A stretch of DNA of 64,000 bases from Algoriphagus winogradskyi (lineage in GTDB: Bacteria > Bacteroidota > Bacteroidia > Cytophagales > Cyclobacteriaceae), in contig NZ_FXUA01000003.1 of assembly GCF_900182815.1 (NCBI RefSeq), positions 620,001-684,000 on the forward strand, given 5' to 3'. Shown piece after piece: positions 52,749-62,217 of the stretch (positions within the stretch are counted from its first letter, which is position 1; each line of letters starts with the position of its first letter). The position numbers and the translations under genes are program-made. The notes below the pieces were generated by a model that was given only the letters and a program-made list of their open reading frames with translations, was not told the DNA's origin and made no database searches.

Positions 52749-55700
52749 TCAATCAATAAACGAATCTCTACTCCATTTCCAATCATAACTCCATCCTTTT
52801 TGCACAAGAAGAATCGGGTGGTAAGCCAAAGCGGCTTTAGCTGTGGAGGCATTAAAAAACCGTTGATCATCTGTAAGTATGGCTATCTTATCTCCATTTG
52901 AATCCTCTGACATCAAATCCATCACTACTGATGGAACATCAGCTGAATAAGAATTACCGCTCTTCAGAAGTCTATTTTTCAAGCTCCAATCAATTTCATA
53001 ACCCTTTGAAATGGGCTCAGGAATAGAAATCGAAGCATTTTCACTCTGAGCACGGACAAAAGCCAAAAACTCCCGCAGTAAGACTAAACCTGGATTTTTA
53101 AGTTGGCTAGGACGAAAATCAGCTGAATCAATACTCGAAATAATATGCATTTTTTTCCTAGCACGGGTGATAGCCACATTCAATCTATTTTCAGCACCAG
53201 ATTTCCCAAGCAACCCGAAGTTTGTCACCAACTTCCCTTCAGGATTTGGAGCATAGCCTAAGGATAAAATCACCTGATCAAACTCATCGCCCTGTACATT
53301 TTCAATGTTTCGAACCTTGATTCCACTATTTTGAAAACCAGCTTTCCAGAGCTTTTCCCGAATCAATTCCATTTGAAAATAATTTCCCGTTACAATACCA
53401 ATAGTATCTTCAGGATAAGAACCACCAATTGACTCCACCTTCAAAACCACAGCATCGGCCTCCATCTTATTCACCTGGTTTACCCAGATTCCCTCCACTT
53501 TTTCCCAAGAGAAAGCAGGTTTTCCAGCCATTGAAGTTGCATAATCCGGCAAGGTTTCCAGTTGATTTTCGTAGAAATGACTATTGGAAAAATGTATCAA
53601 TGCAGGATCTGAAGAGCGGTAATGCCCTTTGAGTTGGTGCTTTTCAAAGAAATTTCCAGCCAATTCTAGTAAAGATTCTGCTTCGTATTCCAACCCTTCT
53701 TCGTCAGACTCCCATTTAACCTGATAGAAATCTGACGGCCTCAGCTGCTTGGAATCTCCGGCAATCACCACCTGCTTACCACGAAGCATAGCAGGCAAAC
53801 CGCGCTCAACTTGACACTGAGAAGCCTCATCGAAAATCACCAAATCAAACTCCTGATTTAAAGGAAACAAGGCTGAAACAGTCTCAGGGCTCGCAAACCA
53901 ACAAGGCAACAAACGAAAAACCTCCTTTCCCATTTCTTCCACCAATTTGCGAATCGGCCAGCGCTGCCTCTTTTTACTTACCTGATGAAGCAAATCCCGA
54001 TAAGTCAGTCGATTTCCTAAGCGGTTAAACTCCAAGTCAGAAGTAACTTGTTCTCGAAGTCTTAGTAAGGCAATGTGCCTAGCGATCTTCCTTTTTTCAA
54101 GAATTGAATCTTTCAATTCAGCCAATTCATGAGCCATTTTGAGACTTCCAGCATCTGCCAAAACAGGATTCTTAACTTCAATTTGAGCTATCCAAGCCAA
54201 ATACCAGGAATTCCAAAACACCAAAACCTGCTCACTTAAATTCAAGTCGGCAAAATCAGTTTCAAGCTTTTCTGCAAGTGTAAGAGTAACTGAGTCAGAG
54301 CTTTCCAAAAACCTATCAAAAGCAACTAACTCAGAAAATGTCTGATTAATCTGGATTTCAAACTTATCAGTAGGAAAGTCATTTTTAAGAATTTCCAAAA
54401 TTTGTTCATCCCTCAAATATGCCCTCCAATTGGTAGAATTGAGCTCAAGCGATTTAGAGAATTCATCTAGTTTTTTGAGCAGCTGCATAAAGTCATCAGA
54501 ATTCCAATTTGCCACTGAATGAACTTCTGGCTGACTTTTCCATGACTCCACCCAAGCCAAAATCGGGTTTATCAATTCAACCTCATCCTTCAACCCTTCA
54601 ATTGAAAGCTCATTCCTATTCAAACCTTCAATTATCGGAAGCTCTGAAAGCTCAATTTTCAAGGATTTGAGTATGTCTAACTCAGCTTGAATATTAGATA
54701 CAGATGCTTCATTAAAGCTTAGATTGGCTTTCTTCAGAATATCAAAAGTCAGTGGGAACTTACTTTTACTCAAGTTCACCTGAATTCTGCCAAGCCATGA
54801 ATTTGCTTTAGGTTGTAGCGAATTCAACTCACCTTCCAAAGCAGAAATACTCTCATTACTTGCCGATATCCCAAATGAAAGCTTTTGCAACTTATTGATA
54901 GCCTTAGTATTCCAGTCCTTAATGATGGTCAGACCCCTTAATATAGCAGGATCGAAAACAGCTGAAATACCTAAATCAGGCTTTTCCAATTGCTTAAGGA
55001 AAGAACTTATTCGTTCTACCTTTTTGCAGAAATCACCATCTGTTAGTATTAGCTCGGATAGCTTATCAAAGTCAAAATCATTGTTCAGGTGAAAAGTCTT
55101 TTCTCTAAATCCTGAAATCTCTTTCAGAACCTGATTTATCCTAGGGAAAACCGAGGGCTCAAAATGGGCAAAAGAAACTCTGTTTTCCCAAAAGGAGCCA
55201 GCAAACTGGACTTTATAAGAATGGTGAATTTTATAATTCTTTTCAAAATCCAGAGCTGACTGATAATCCAGCTTTACTAATTCAGAATGCTCGAAGAATG
55301 GCTTTTGGAGGTCAGCCTTCAAATACATTGCCTTTACTGGAATGCCAGCCGCATCGGTATCAAAAAGTGCAGATCTAAACCTCTCAAACTTATCCGAAAG
55401 CCTAGCAATTGTTTTAGAGTATTGAGAGATTTCACGCTCAAGTTGTATAGAATCAATCCCTCGATTTTGCTCCTGATAAGCCTCTATAGATTCAATTTGA
55501 GCTTTTATCTTTTGAAAGAGGACTTTCTGATCTGTCCGGAAATCATGCACCAACCCCAAGAAATCACCAAAACCAGCTTTACTCAATCGCTCAAAAACCA
55601 CATCAAGCGCAGCTCTCTTTTGTGAGACCACCAATACTTTTTTGCCGCGAGAGCAATAGTCTGAAACCAGATTTGCAATTAATTGAGACTTGCCCGTACC

Positions 55701-56630
55701 TGGCGGACCTTCAACAACAAGACTCTTGCCGTGCCGAACTTTCACTAAAACATTTTCCTGAGAAGCATCCAGTGGAAATACAGGAAAAAGCTGGTCTTCT
55801 CTAGGAATGAGCTGACTTTCATCGTTTGCAAAAAAATGAGTAAATAACTCTTCCAGACTTAACTCGCCAAATTCCTTTTCCAACTTTTCGTAATCAGTGA
55901 AAAGAAAACTTCCTTTTTGAGCAAATAACCCTAACAAAGCATAGCTTTTCAAGGCAATCCTTCCATCCTGAAATTGAATAGAATCCAGACTAAGTTGGGA
56001 AACTGGGAATGGAGCCAACTGGTCTTCAAACAGCGATGAACTCAGCTGAATCGAGAAGTGATAATTAAGAATCTTTGAAAACCCAGTTCGAAACCCAGTT
56101 GCATCAGTCGATAATTCCTGCAATTCTTGATTCAACGAATCTGCCTCTACTACTTTTCCATATGCATGGCTATAAGCCAAAAGAAATGCCGGATTCCATT
56201 GCCAATCGTCCGTTTTTGAGAATATCCATTGCCCATGTTCAAGTTGCAACTTTATACCTAAAAGCAATAGTGGCGCACGCAAGACCTGACCATTAATAAG
56301 CTTCCCTTCAACAAATGGCCAACCAAGAAAAAGTGATTGCTCACCAGTCTCTTCTTGGGTCAATTGATCACGAAAGGAAAGTCTGGATAATGCCTTTGAA
56401 AGCGTATTTACATTCGCAAGACGAGGATCAGATTCGGGGATTAATGTGAGGGGTTTCTTAGATGAAATAGACTTCCTGATTATCTCAAAGCTATTTTCAC
56501 CATTTAAAAAATCAAATTCCTTCAGATCTAGAACTCCAAAACCTTCCGACTTAGATAAATAAAGCGACCTGTTTTTGGAGGACAGGTCTACGAGGCGGTT
56601 TCGGTAAGTCTGAAAGATTGACTCAGGCAT
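52749..56630 (-). CDS. DUF4011 superfamily 1 helicase with degenerate nuclease-like C-terminus
   Basis: 1293 residues. The N-terminus carries the DUF4011 signature (YRNRLVDLSSKNRSLYL, residues 9-25, then APLLLLGIKL). SF1 helicase motifs: Walker A EGPPGTGKSQLIA (about 304-316), VVSQKRAALDVV, Walker B LVIFDEASQCQ (about 928-938), GDSKQLRPSDF, and motif VI NVAITRARKKMHI (about 1145-1157). About 600 residues of coiled-coil-rich sequence separate Walker A and B. The last 85 residues match the position and layout of an MTES_1575/Vsr-like nuclease (ending KGWSYDWKWSRDSF), but the PD-ExK acidic residues are poorly kept (AILTDD where relatives have AIECDG, from memory). Proteins of this architecture are known as single-gene anti-phage systems. 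The ATG directly abuts the stop of the SDR gene. Confidence 0.85.
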   Translation of the reverse strand: MPESIFQTYRNRLVDLSSKNRSLYLSKSEGFGVLDLKEFDFLNGENSFEIIRKSISSKKPLTLIPESDPRLANVNTLSKALSRLSFRDQLTQEETGEQSLFLGWPFVEGKLINGQVLRAPLLLLGIKLQLEHGQWIFSKTDDWQWNPAFLLAYSHAYGKVVEADSLNQELQELSTDATGFRTGFSKILNYHFSIQLSSSLFEDQLAPFPVSQLSLDSIQFQDGRIALKSYALLGLFAQKGSFLFTDYEKLEKEFGELSLEELFTHFFANDESQLIPREDQLFPVFPLDASQENVLVKVRHGKSLVVEGPPGTGKSQLIANLVSDYCSRGKKVLVVSQKRAALDVVFERLSKAGFGDFLGLVHDFRTDQKVLFQKIKAQIESIEAYQEQNRGIDSIQLEREISQYSKTIARLSDKFERFRSALFDTDAAGIPVKAMYLKADLQKPFFEHSELVKLDYQSALDFEKNYKIHHSYKVQFAGSFWENRVSFAHFEPSVFPRINQVLKEISGFREKTFHLNNDFDFDKLSELILTDGDFCKKVERISSFLKQLEKPDLGISAVFDPAILRGLTIIKDWNTKAINKLQKLSFGISASNESISALEGELNSLQPKANSWLGRIQVNLSKSKFPLTFDILKKANLSFNEASVSNIQAELDILKSLKIELSELPIIEGLNRNELSIEGLKDEVELINPILAWVESWKSQPEVHSVANWNSDDFMQLLKKLDEFSKSLELNSTNWRAYLRDEQILEILKNDFPTDKFEIQINQTFSELVAFDRFLESSDSVTLTLAEKLETDFADLNLSEQVLVFWNSWYLAWIAQIEVKNPVLADAGSLKMAHELAELKDSILEKRKIARHIALLRLREQVTSDLEFNRLGNRLTYRDLLHQVSKKRQRWPIRKLVEEMGKEVFRLLPCWFASPETVSALFPLNQEFDLVIFDEASQCQVERGLPAMLRGKQVVIAGDSKQLRPSDFYQVKWESDEEGLEYEAESLLELAGNFFEKHQLKGHYRSSDPALIHFSNSHFYENQLETLPDYATSMAGKPAFSWEKVEGIWVNQVNKMEADAVVLKVESIGGSYPEDTIGIVTGNYFQMELIREKLWKAGFQNSGIKVRNIENVQGDEFDQVILSLGYAPNPEGKLVTNFGLLGKSGAENRLNVAITRARKKMHIISSIDSADFRPSQLKNPGLVLLREFLAFVRAQSENASISIPEPISKGYEIDWSLKNRLLKSGNSYSADVPSVVMDLMSEDSNGDKIAILTDDQRFFNASTAKAALAYHPILLVQKGWSYDWKWSRDSFID

Positions 56631-57452
56631 TTAATGGAAAGGTGAGTCTTTTTCCTTTTTCAATTGATTATACACAATATGATCCAACCTGCCCGGCATC
56701 CACTTATTAAGGAATTTCAACAGCTTTCCTTGGGTAGTAAGCGTCAAATCACGCTTTCTTTTCAGTGTAGCATTCAATATCTCTTCTGCTACTTCTTCCG
56801 AACTCATCATTTTGGATTCGTCCCTAGGCGATTCTCCTTGTAAAGAACCATGAGCAGTGAGTGCATTTTTACGAATATTGGACGCAGTAAATCCAGGACA
56901 AGCCACTAAGACATGAACTCCCTTTTTCATTACTTCTGTTCTAAGCGATTCAAAAAAACCATTCATCGCAAATTTACTTGCCGTATATGCCGTTCTAGCT
57001 GGTGTACCACGAAATCCGTTGATCGAGGAAATGCCAATGACGGTCCCTTTATTCTCAATTATAGATGGCAAACAAAACTTGGTTGCGTATACGGTACCCC
57101 AAAAATTAGTTTCCATTACTTTATGGAATACTTCGAAATCAAGATTTTCGAAAAGTGCACGCATAGAAATGCCCGCATTGTTTATCAAAATGTCGATCTT
57201 TCCATATTCAGAAAGTACCGTTTCTGCCATCCGTTGGTTATCCGCAATCACGCTGGCATCAGCTAAAATGGTCAAAACATTTAGCCCTTCTGCAGCCAAC
57301 TTTTCTTTGGTAGCATCCAACTTTTCTTGATTTCTGCCTGTTATGGCCACCCTAGCTCCTGCTTCGCCAAAAACTCTCGCACAAGACTCTCCTATTCCAG
57401 ATGTGGCACCAGTAACTATGACTACTTTATCTTTAAGACTATCTTCTTTCAT
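56631..57452 (-). CDS. SDR-family oxidoreductase
   Basis: 273 residues from the ATG at 57452; an earlier TTG (57494) is open in frame but reads through the likely promoter box. Motifs are TGATSGIGESCARVF (about 14-28), NNAGISMRALF, the catalytic Ser in ISSINGFRGTP, and YTASKFAMNGF (Tyr and Lys). The C-terminus is hydrophobic-basic (LLKFLNKWMPGRLDHIV), as in the DHRS7/YqjQ-like subgroup. The enzyme probably acts on a lipid-like or steroid-like alcohol (inference). Its stop is directly followed by the ATG of the DUF4011 helicase with no spacer, so the two share a transcript. Confidence 0.88.
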   Translation of the reverse strand: MKEDSLKDKVVIVTGATSGIGESCARVFGEAGARVAITGRNQEKLDATKEKLAAEGLNVLTILADASVIADNQRMAETVLSEYGKIDILINNAGISMRALFENLDFEVFHKVMETNFWGTVYATKFCLPSIIENKGTVIGISSINGFRGTPARTAYTASKFAMNGFFESLRTEVMKKGVHVLVACPGFTASNIRKNALTAHGSLQGESPRDESKMMSSEEVAEEILNATLKRKRDLTLTTQGKLLKFLNKWMPGRLDHIVYNQLKKEKDSPFH

Positions 57453-57460
57453 TGATCGTG

Positions 57461-57468
57461 CAAAGATA
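57461..57468 (-). promoter_or_regulatory. -7 box of the SDR-helicase operon
   Basis: On the minus strand TATCTTTG matches TAnnTTTG, ending 8 bases before the SDR ATG at 57452. Transcription would start almost at the start codon, giving a nearly leaderless mRNA. Confidence 0.55.
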
Positions 57469-57694
57469 CAGAATTTGTGTTTTTTAAATTTCAAGTCCGA
57501 GTATCGAAAAAACTTCGAAAATTGACTTTTATCAAAAGCTCAATCAATTAGGGATTTTCCTACCGAACAAGTTCTAACCAAAATTTCCATTTTTAAGTTT
57601 TCTAATGGATTGTTTTTTAATGGGCAGTAGAAATTTTAAGTACGAGATAAAATTCAAGTTAGATCTGATATTCCTTATTGCAGCCAAAATTCCC

Positions 57695-57702
57695 TAATTT
57701 TG
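57695..57702 (+). promoter_or_regulatory. -7 box of rlmD
   Basis: TAATTTTG fits TAnnTTTG and ends 5 bases before the ATG at 57708. The mRNA would be leaderless or nearly so. No strong -33 box is seen. Confidence 0.5.
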
Positions 57703-57707
57703 CGCCC

Positions 57708-59114
57708 ATGTCGCGAAAAATGAAAAATAAAGTGATTACCAACCTACTCATCGAGCGTATTGCTTCGGAGGGAAAATGCTTGGGACATCATGAGGAAAAA
57801 GTGGTTTTTGTAACTGGGGTAGCACCTGGAGATGTGGTAGATGTGAGAATTACCAAGGGAAAAAGCTCTTTTATGGAAGGAGAACCTGTGAAATTCCACG
57901 AGTATTCTACCGAGAGAATTGAGCCTTTCTGCCCACACTTTGGGACTTGCGGCGGCTGCAAGTGGCAACACATTAATTATGACTTGCAGAAAACCTACAA
58001 GCGTCAGCAGGTTTTGGATCAATTTCAGCGTATAGCCAAAGTGGAAATCCCTGAAGTGTGGCCAACGCTAGGTTCAGAAAAAACCAAATACTACAGAAAT
58101 AAGCTAGACTTTACCTTCTCAAACAAGAAGTGGCTGACCATAGAGCAAATCCAGTCGGGAGAAGATTTTGACCGAAATGCACTTGGTTTTCATATCCCAA
58201 AGATGTTTGATAAGATCGTGGATGTAGATCACTGCTACTTACAGGGAAATATCTCGAATGACGTCAGGAATGAGCTGAGAACATTTGCGCTAGCGAACAA
58301 CCTAAGTTTCTACGACATTAGAAATCAAGTTGGACTTCTTCGCAATCTCATCATCCGAACAACCAGTACAGATCAATCCATGGTGATTGTACAGTTTGGC
58401 GAAAATGATCCGGAAGGAATTCAAAAAGTGATGGAGTTTTTGAATCAGAAATTCCCTGAGATCACGTCACTACTTTACGTGATTAATACCAAAGGAAATG
58501 AGACTTTCCATGATTTGGATTTGGTGACTTTCGCAGGAAATGACTTTATCGAAGAAGAAATGGAAGGCTTGAAATTTCGAATCGGACCAAAGTCTTTCTA
58601 CCAAACCAACTCTGAGCAAGCTTACGAATTGTACAAGGTCGCACGTGATTTTGCTGATTTGCAAGGAGATGAAGTGGTTTATGATCTTTATACCGGAACG
58701 GGTACTATCGCTAATTTCGTGGCGAAAAAGGCGAAACAAGTGATCGGAATTGAATATGTACCTGCGGCGATCGAGGACGCGAAAATCAATTCCCAGATCA
58801 ACGGTATCGACAACACCCTATTCTATGCCGGCGATATGAAAGACATGCTAAACGATGAATTCATCGCAAATCATGCCGCACCGGATCTGATCATCACCGA
58901 TCCTCCTCGTGCTGGAATGGATGAGAAGGTACTTCAGATGCTTTTGAGACTGAACGCTCCCAAGATTGTTTATGTTTCTTGTAACCCCGCCACACAGGCA
59001 AGGGATGTGGCTCTTTTGGGAGAAAAATATAAGGTGGAAAAAATCCAGCCAGTGGATATGTTTCCACAAACCTATCACGTAGAAAATGTCGTACTCTTAA
59101 CTTTAAAATCATGA
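57708..59114 (+). CDS. rlmD: 23S rRNA (uracil-5-)-methyltransferase RlmD/RumA-type
   Basis: 468 residues from the ATG at 57708 (an earlier TTG frame at 57678 overlaps the promoter). The TRAM domain covers about 1-60. Fe-S cysteines are in FCPHFGTCGGCKWQH (about 74-88) and HCYLQ (about 168). The SAM domain shows YDLYTGTGTIANFVA (about 327-341) and IITDPPRAGMD; the catalytic Cys is in YVSCNPATQARD (about 425). It methylates U1939 of 23S rRNA or a related uracil in tRNA; RlmD versus RlmCD or TrmA-like targets cannot be told apart by eye. Its stop overlaps the next gene by ATGA. Confidence 0.92.
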   Translation: MSRKMKNKVITNLLIERIASEGKCLGHHEEKVVFVTGVAPGDVVDVRITKGKSSFMEGEPVKFHEYSTERIEPFCPHFGTCGGCKWQHINYDLQKTYKRQQVLDQFQRIAKVEIPEVWPTLGSEKTKYYRNKLDFTFSNKKWLTIEQIQSGEDFDRNALGFHIPKMFDKIVDVDHCYLQGNISNDVRNELRTFALANNLSFYDIRNQVGLLRNLIIRTTSTDQSMVIVQFGENDPEGIQKVMEFLNQKFPEITSLLYVINTKGNETFHDLDLVTFAGNDFIEEEMEGLKFRIGPKSFYQTNSEQAYELYKVARDFADLQGDEVVYDLYTGTGTIANFVAKKAKQVIGIEYVPAAIEDAKINSQINGIDNTLFYAGDMKDMLNDEFIANHAAPDLIITDPPRAGMDEKVLQMLLRLNAPKIVYVSCNPATQARDVALLGEKYKVEKIQPVDMFPQTYHVENVVLLTLKS

Positions 59115-59488
59115 TTTCAGATTTCAATGATCCAGAACTTAGCGGCAAATATTTAGGAACAATTACCGCTGATTTCATAAAAATATCGGACGCTTTGAAA
59201 GAAGCTTCCTATCAAATCAGAGACAGAAAATTCTCTAATTACCCAATTTTCCCAATATCAAAAGAGATGCAGCCTATCGGTAAAATCTTTGTGGGAAAAG
59301 AAGAAAAAGGTTTGGATTGGAATTACTTCATGACCTATGTGGACGAATTTGTTCAACGCAAATTAATCGCTGAAGAATCTCTTCCAGACTTCGAAAAAGC
59401 TTATAAAGATCCAGACGAATTCTGCTGCTTGTTTGTGATGGATGGAGCATTTACCAGTTTTGTGTACATACCTTATCCGAACGATTAA
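59111..59488 (+). CDS. conserved small hypothetical protein
   Basis: 125 residues, soluble, acidic; motifs include NYPIFPISKEMQPIG and DWNYFMTYVDEF, and a Cys pair in EFCCLF. I do not recognise a characterised family, but it looks like a protein often encoded in Bacteroidota without annotation. The start overlaps the rlmD stop (ATGA), so it is translationally coupled to a RNA methyltransferase. A strong terminator follows 15 bases after the stop. Confidence 0.75.
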   Translation: MISDFNDPELSGKYLGTITADFIKISDALKEASYQIRDRKFSNYPIFPISKEMQPIGKIFVGKEEKGLDWNYFMTYVDEFVQRKLIAEESLPDFEKAYKDPDEFCCLFVMDGAFTSFVYIPYPND

Positions 59489-59502
59489 ATTCAGATTTTA
59501 AC

Positions 59503-59545
59503 AACAAAAAAGCTTTACCTATTAACTAGGTAAAGCTTTTTTGTT
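59503..59545. terminator. bidirectional terminator
   Basis: AACAAAAAAGCTTTACCTA (59503-59521) pairs with 59527-59545 around a 5-nt loop, with T-runs on both strands. It separates the rlmD operon from the convergent aminopeptidase gene. Confidence 0.88.
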
Positions 59546-59572
59546 TTGGTGGGTTTTGGTGTAAAAATCCAA

Positions 59573-60865
59573 TTAACTATTCATCAAATCTTCGATTTCC
59601 TCAGCTTCTATTGGAATATTACGCATCAAGTCGAAATAACCTTTTTCTTCCTTAATTACGATATTATTTTCCAATCTGACACCTAAACCTTCTTCCTGAA
59701 TATAGATTCCTGGTTCTACTGTAAATACCATTCCAGGTTTAATTGGCCCATGCATCGTCCCAACATCATGCACATCCAGTCCCAAATGATGGGAAGTACC
59801 ATGCATAAAGTACTTTTTATAAGCAGGCCAAGCTGGATCTTGATTTTTGATGTCAGTTTGATCAATCAGACCTAAGCCAACCAATTCACTTTGCATGATC
59901 AATCCTACTTCTTTGTGGTAATCCTGAATGTTTGTACCGATTCTTAGAATATTAGCAGCTTCTTTTTGCACTCTTAAAACAGCATCATAAACTGCTCGTT
60001 GTCGCTCTGTAAATCTCCCACTCACTGGAATGGTACGCGTCATATCGGCATTGTAATTACCATATTCTGCACCTACGTCCATGAGAAGTAATTCTCCCGC
60101 AAGACATTCTTTGTGATTTTCAATGTAATGAAGCACACAAGCAGAAGCTCCGGAGGCGATGATAGGCTGGTACGCAAAGCCATTGCTACGGTTTCTCACA
60201 AACTCATGCAGATACTCTGCTTCTATCTCATATTCAGTAACTCCTGGTTTTACGAAAGACAAGATTCTTCTAAAGCCTTTCTCAGTAATGTCACAAGCTA
60301 TCTGTAGCTGGTCAATTTCTTCCTTTTCCTTCACTCCTCTCAGCTCGTGCATTATTGGCGCTGATCGATGATAATTATGCAGCGGAAATTTCTCCTTGCA
60401 TTCTTTTATGAATCTAGCATCCTGAGTTTCCACCACCACACCTGCTCGCAGATGTTCATTCGTATTCAGATAGACATTGCAGCTAAGCGCCATAACGGTA
60501 TTAAACACCTGATCAAAATTGCTTAGCCACTGAATATTTTTGATTCCAGATGTAGCTTCAGCCTCCTCTTTTGTGTACTTGTGCCCTTCCCAGATAGCGA
60601 TATGCTCGTTTGTTTCACGTAGAAACAGGACTTCTCTCATAGTAGGGTTTGGGCAATCCGGCGCGACGAGTAATATCGTTTCTTCCTGATCTATACCTGT
60701 CAGGTAAAACAAATCATTATTCTGACGAAAGCGCATGGTTCCGTCTGCGTTGGTAGGCATGATGTCATTCGAATTAAAAATCGCGACGCTACTTTCAGCA
60801 AGTTTGTAGCAAAATTTCTCACGATTCTTAATGTATAGAGAACTGGAAAGAGGTTGGTATTTCAT
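59573..60865 (-). CDS. pepP: Xaa-Pro aminopeptidase (PepP-like, M24)
   Basis: 430 residues. The aminopeptidase P N-terminal domain (about 1-135, RFRQNNDLFYLTGIDQEE) precedes the pita-bread M24 domain. The five metal ligands are visible: Asp and Asp in LLMDVGAEYGNYNADMTR (about 256-273), His in GTSHHLGLDVHDVG (about 353-366), Glu in FTVEPGIYI and Glu in GVRLENNIVI. It removes N-terminal residues preceding proline using two Mn ions, in the cytoplasm. Gene is monocistronic, convergent with the rlmD operon, divergent from the M16 peptidase gene. Confidence 0.93.
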   Translation of the reverse strand: MKYQPLSSSLYIKNREKFCYKLAESSVAIFNSNDIMPTNADGTMRFRQNNDLFYLTGIDQEETILLVAPDCPNPTMREVLFLRETNEHIAIWEGHKYTKEEAEATSGIKNIQWLSNFDQVFNTVMALSCNVYLNTNEHLRAGVVVETQDARFIKECKEKFPLHNYHRSAPIMHELRGVKEKEEIDQLQIACDITEKGFRRILSFVKPGVTEYEIEAEYLHEFVRNRSNGFAYQPIIASGASACVLHYIENHKECLAGELLLMDVGAEYGNYNADMTRTIPVSGRFTERQRAVYDAVLRVQKEAANILRIGTNIQDYHKEVGLIMQSELVGLGLIDQTDIKNQDPAWPAYKKYFMHGTSHHLGLDVHDVGTMHGPIKPGMVFTVEPGIYIQEEGLGVRLENNIVIKEEKGYFDLMRNIPIEAEEIEDLMNS

Positions 60866-60985
60866 ATTATTCTTATTCTTCTGAGTTGGAAAGTTACAAA
60901 TTCTCAGGTGAAAATTAGGTTTGAAATTCCTCTGGAACCATTTTCCTGCTTTACTTTGTATATTACCGACAGGGTAAATTAAAGC

Positions 60986-62215
60986 ATGGAATTAAACATC
61001 AAAGAACTTAGTAACGGCATTCGGATTGTCCATCAGGAAGTTACCCATACCAGACTAGTTCACTGCGGATTTATATTAGATATAGGAAGTAGAGATGAGA
61101 CCAAAGAGCAAGAAGGTCTGGCTCATTTCTGGGAGCACATGGCTTTCAAGGGCACACAGAAGCGTAAAACCTTCCATATTCTTAATCGCCTGGAATCGCT
61201 CGGCGGAGAACTTAACGCCTATACCACCAAAGAAAAAGTATGCTTCTATGCATCAACATTAAAGGAGCATTATGGCAAAGCGTCCGAATTACTTTTTGAC
61301 ATCACTTTCAACAGCACATTCCCGGAAAAGCAGATAGAAAAAGAGCGGCAAGTTATCTTGGAAGAAATGGCAATGTACCGGGATTCTCCAGATGATGCGA
61401 TTCAGGATGAGCTCGACGAATTGGTTTTTGAGAATCATGCACTGGGAAGAAACATCTTGGGTACAGAGCAAACCGTCGGAAGCTTTACTCAGCAGGATTT
61501 CTTTGATTTCATTTCCACTCGTTTGGACACTTCCAGACTTATCTTCTCAGTCGTAGGGAATATCTCCTTCCAAAAAGTTCTAAAGGGAATTGAGACTCCT
61601 TTATCCCAAATCCAGACGAAGAGAAGTCTCTATGTCAGAAATGGATTCAACAACTATGTACCCAAAGTGAAAACGCAGGAACGAGATATCAGCCAGTCCC
61701 TTTGTGCAATTGGACGACCGGCATTTTCCCTTTACGATCCTAATCGATTCAAACTTTACCTGCTCAATAATATCCTGGGTGGGCCAAGTATGAATAGCCG
61801 TCTGAACCTGATGCTTCGGGAAAAACATGGTTATGTATATAGTATAGAGTCCAGTTATCAGCCTTTTTCAGACATAGGATTTTTTGGAATATACTTTGGT
61901 ACCGAGGGAAAAACGCTGAAAAAAGCACAAGCACTAGTTTTAAAAGAAATGAGCAAATTAGCTAATACCAGACTAGGGACACTTCAGCTTCACATGGCAA
62001 AAGAACAGGCAATTGGCCAAATGGCGATGGCTGAGGAAAATTACTCCGCCTTGATGCTAGTGTATGGAAAAAGTCTCCTGGATCATGGAAAAGTAGATCC
62101 TTTGGACAAAATATTCACCCAGATCAAAAATACCACAGCAGCAGAAATCCAGGGAATCGCCGAAGAAATCTTCAATCCTGACCAACTTACTTTCCTAACT
62201 TACACGCCCCAATAA
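60986..62215 (+). CDS. M16-family metallopeptidase (insulinase/processing peptidase type)
   Basis: 409 residues, single-unit form that dimerises. The inverted zinc motif HFWEH (about residues 47-51) and distal Glu in VILEEMAMYRDSPDD (about 121-135) are intact. The C-terminal M16_C domain (about 175-355) includes NILGGPSMNSRLNLMLREKHGYVYSI, the R/Y substrate-binding pair. It probably degrades peptides in the cytoplasm. It forms an operon with the O-methyltransferase gene, whose ATG is 2 bases past the stop. Confidence 0.92.
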   Translation: MELNIKELSNGIRIVHQEVTHTRLVHCGFILDIGSRDETKEQEGLAHFWEHMAFKGTQKRKTFHILNRLESLGGELNAYTTKEKVCFYASTLKEHYGKASELLFDITFNSTFPEKQIEKERQVILEEMAMYRDSPDDAIQDELDELVFENHALGRNILGTEQTVGSFTQQDFFDFISTRLDTSRLIFSVVGNISFQKVLKGIETPLSQIQTKRSLYVRNGFNNYVPKVKTQERDISQSLCAIGRPAFSLYDPNRFKLYLLNNILGGPSMNSRLNLMLREKHGYVYSIESSYQPFSDIGFFGIYFGTEGKTLKKAQALVLKEMSKLANTRLGTLQLHMAKEQAIGQMAMAEENYSALMLVYGKSLLDHGKVDPLDKIFTQIKNTTAAEIQGIAEEIFNPDQLTFLTYTPQ

Positions 62216-62217
62216 TT

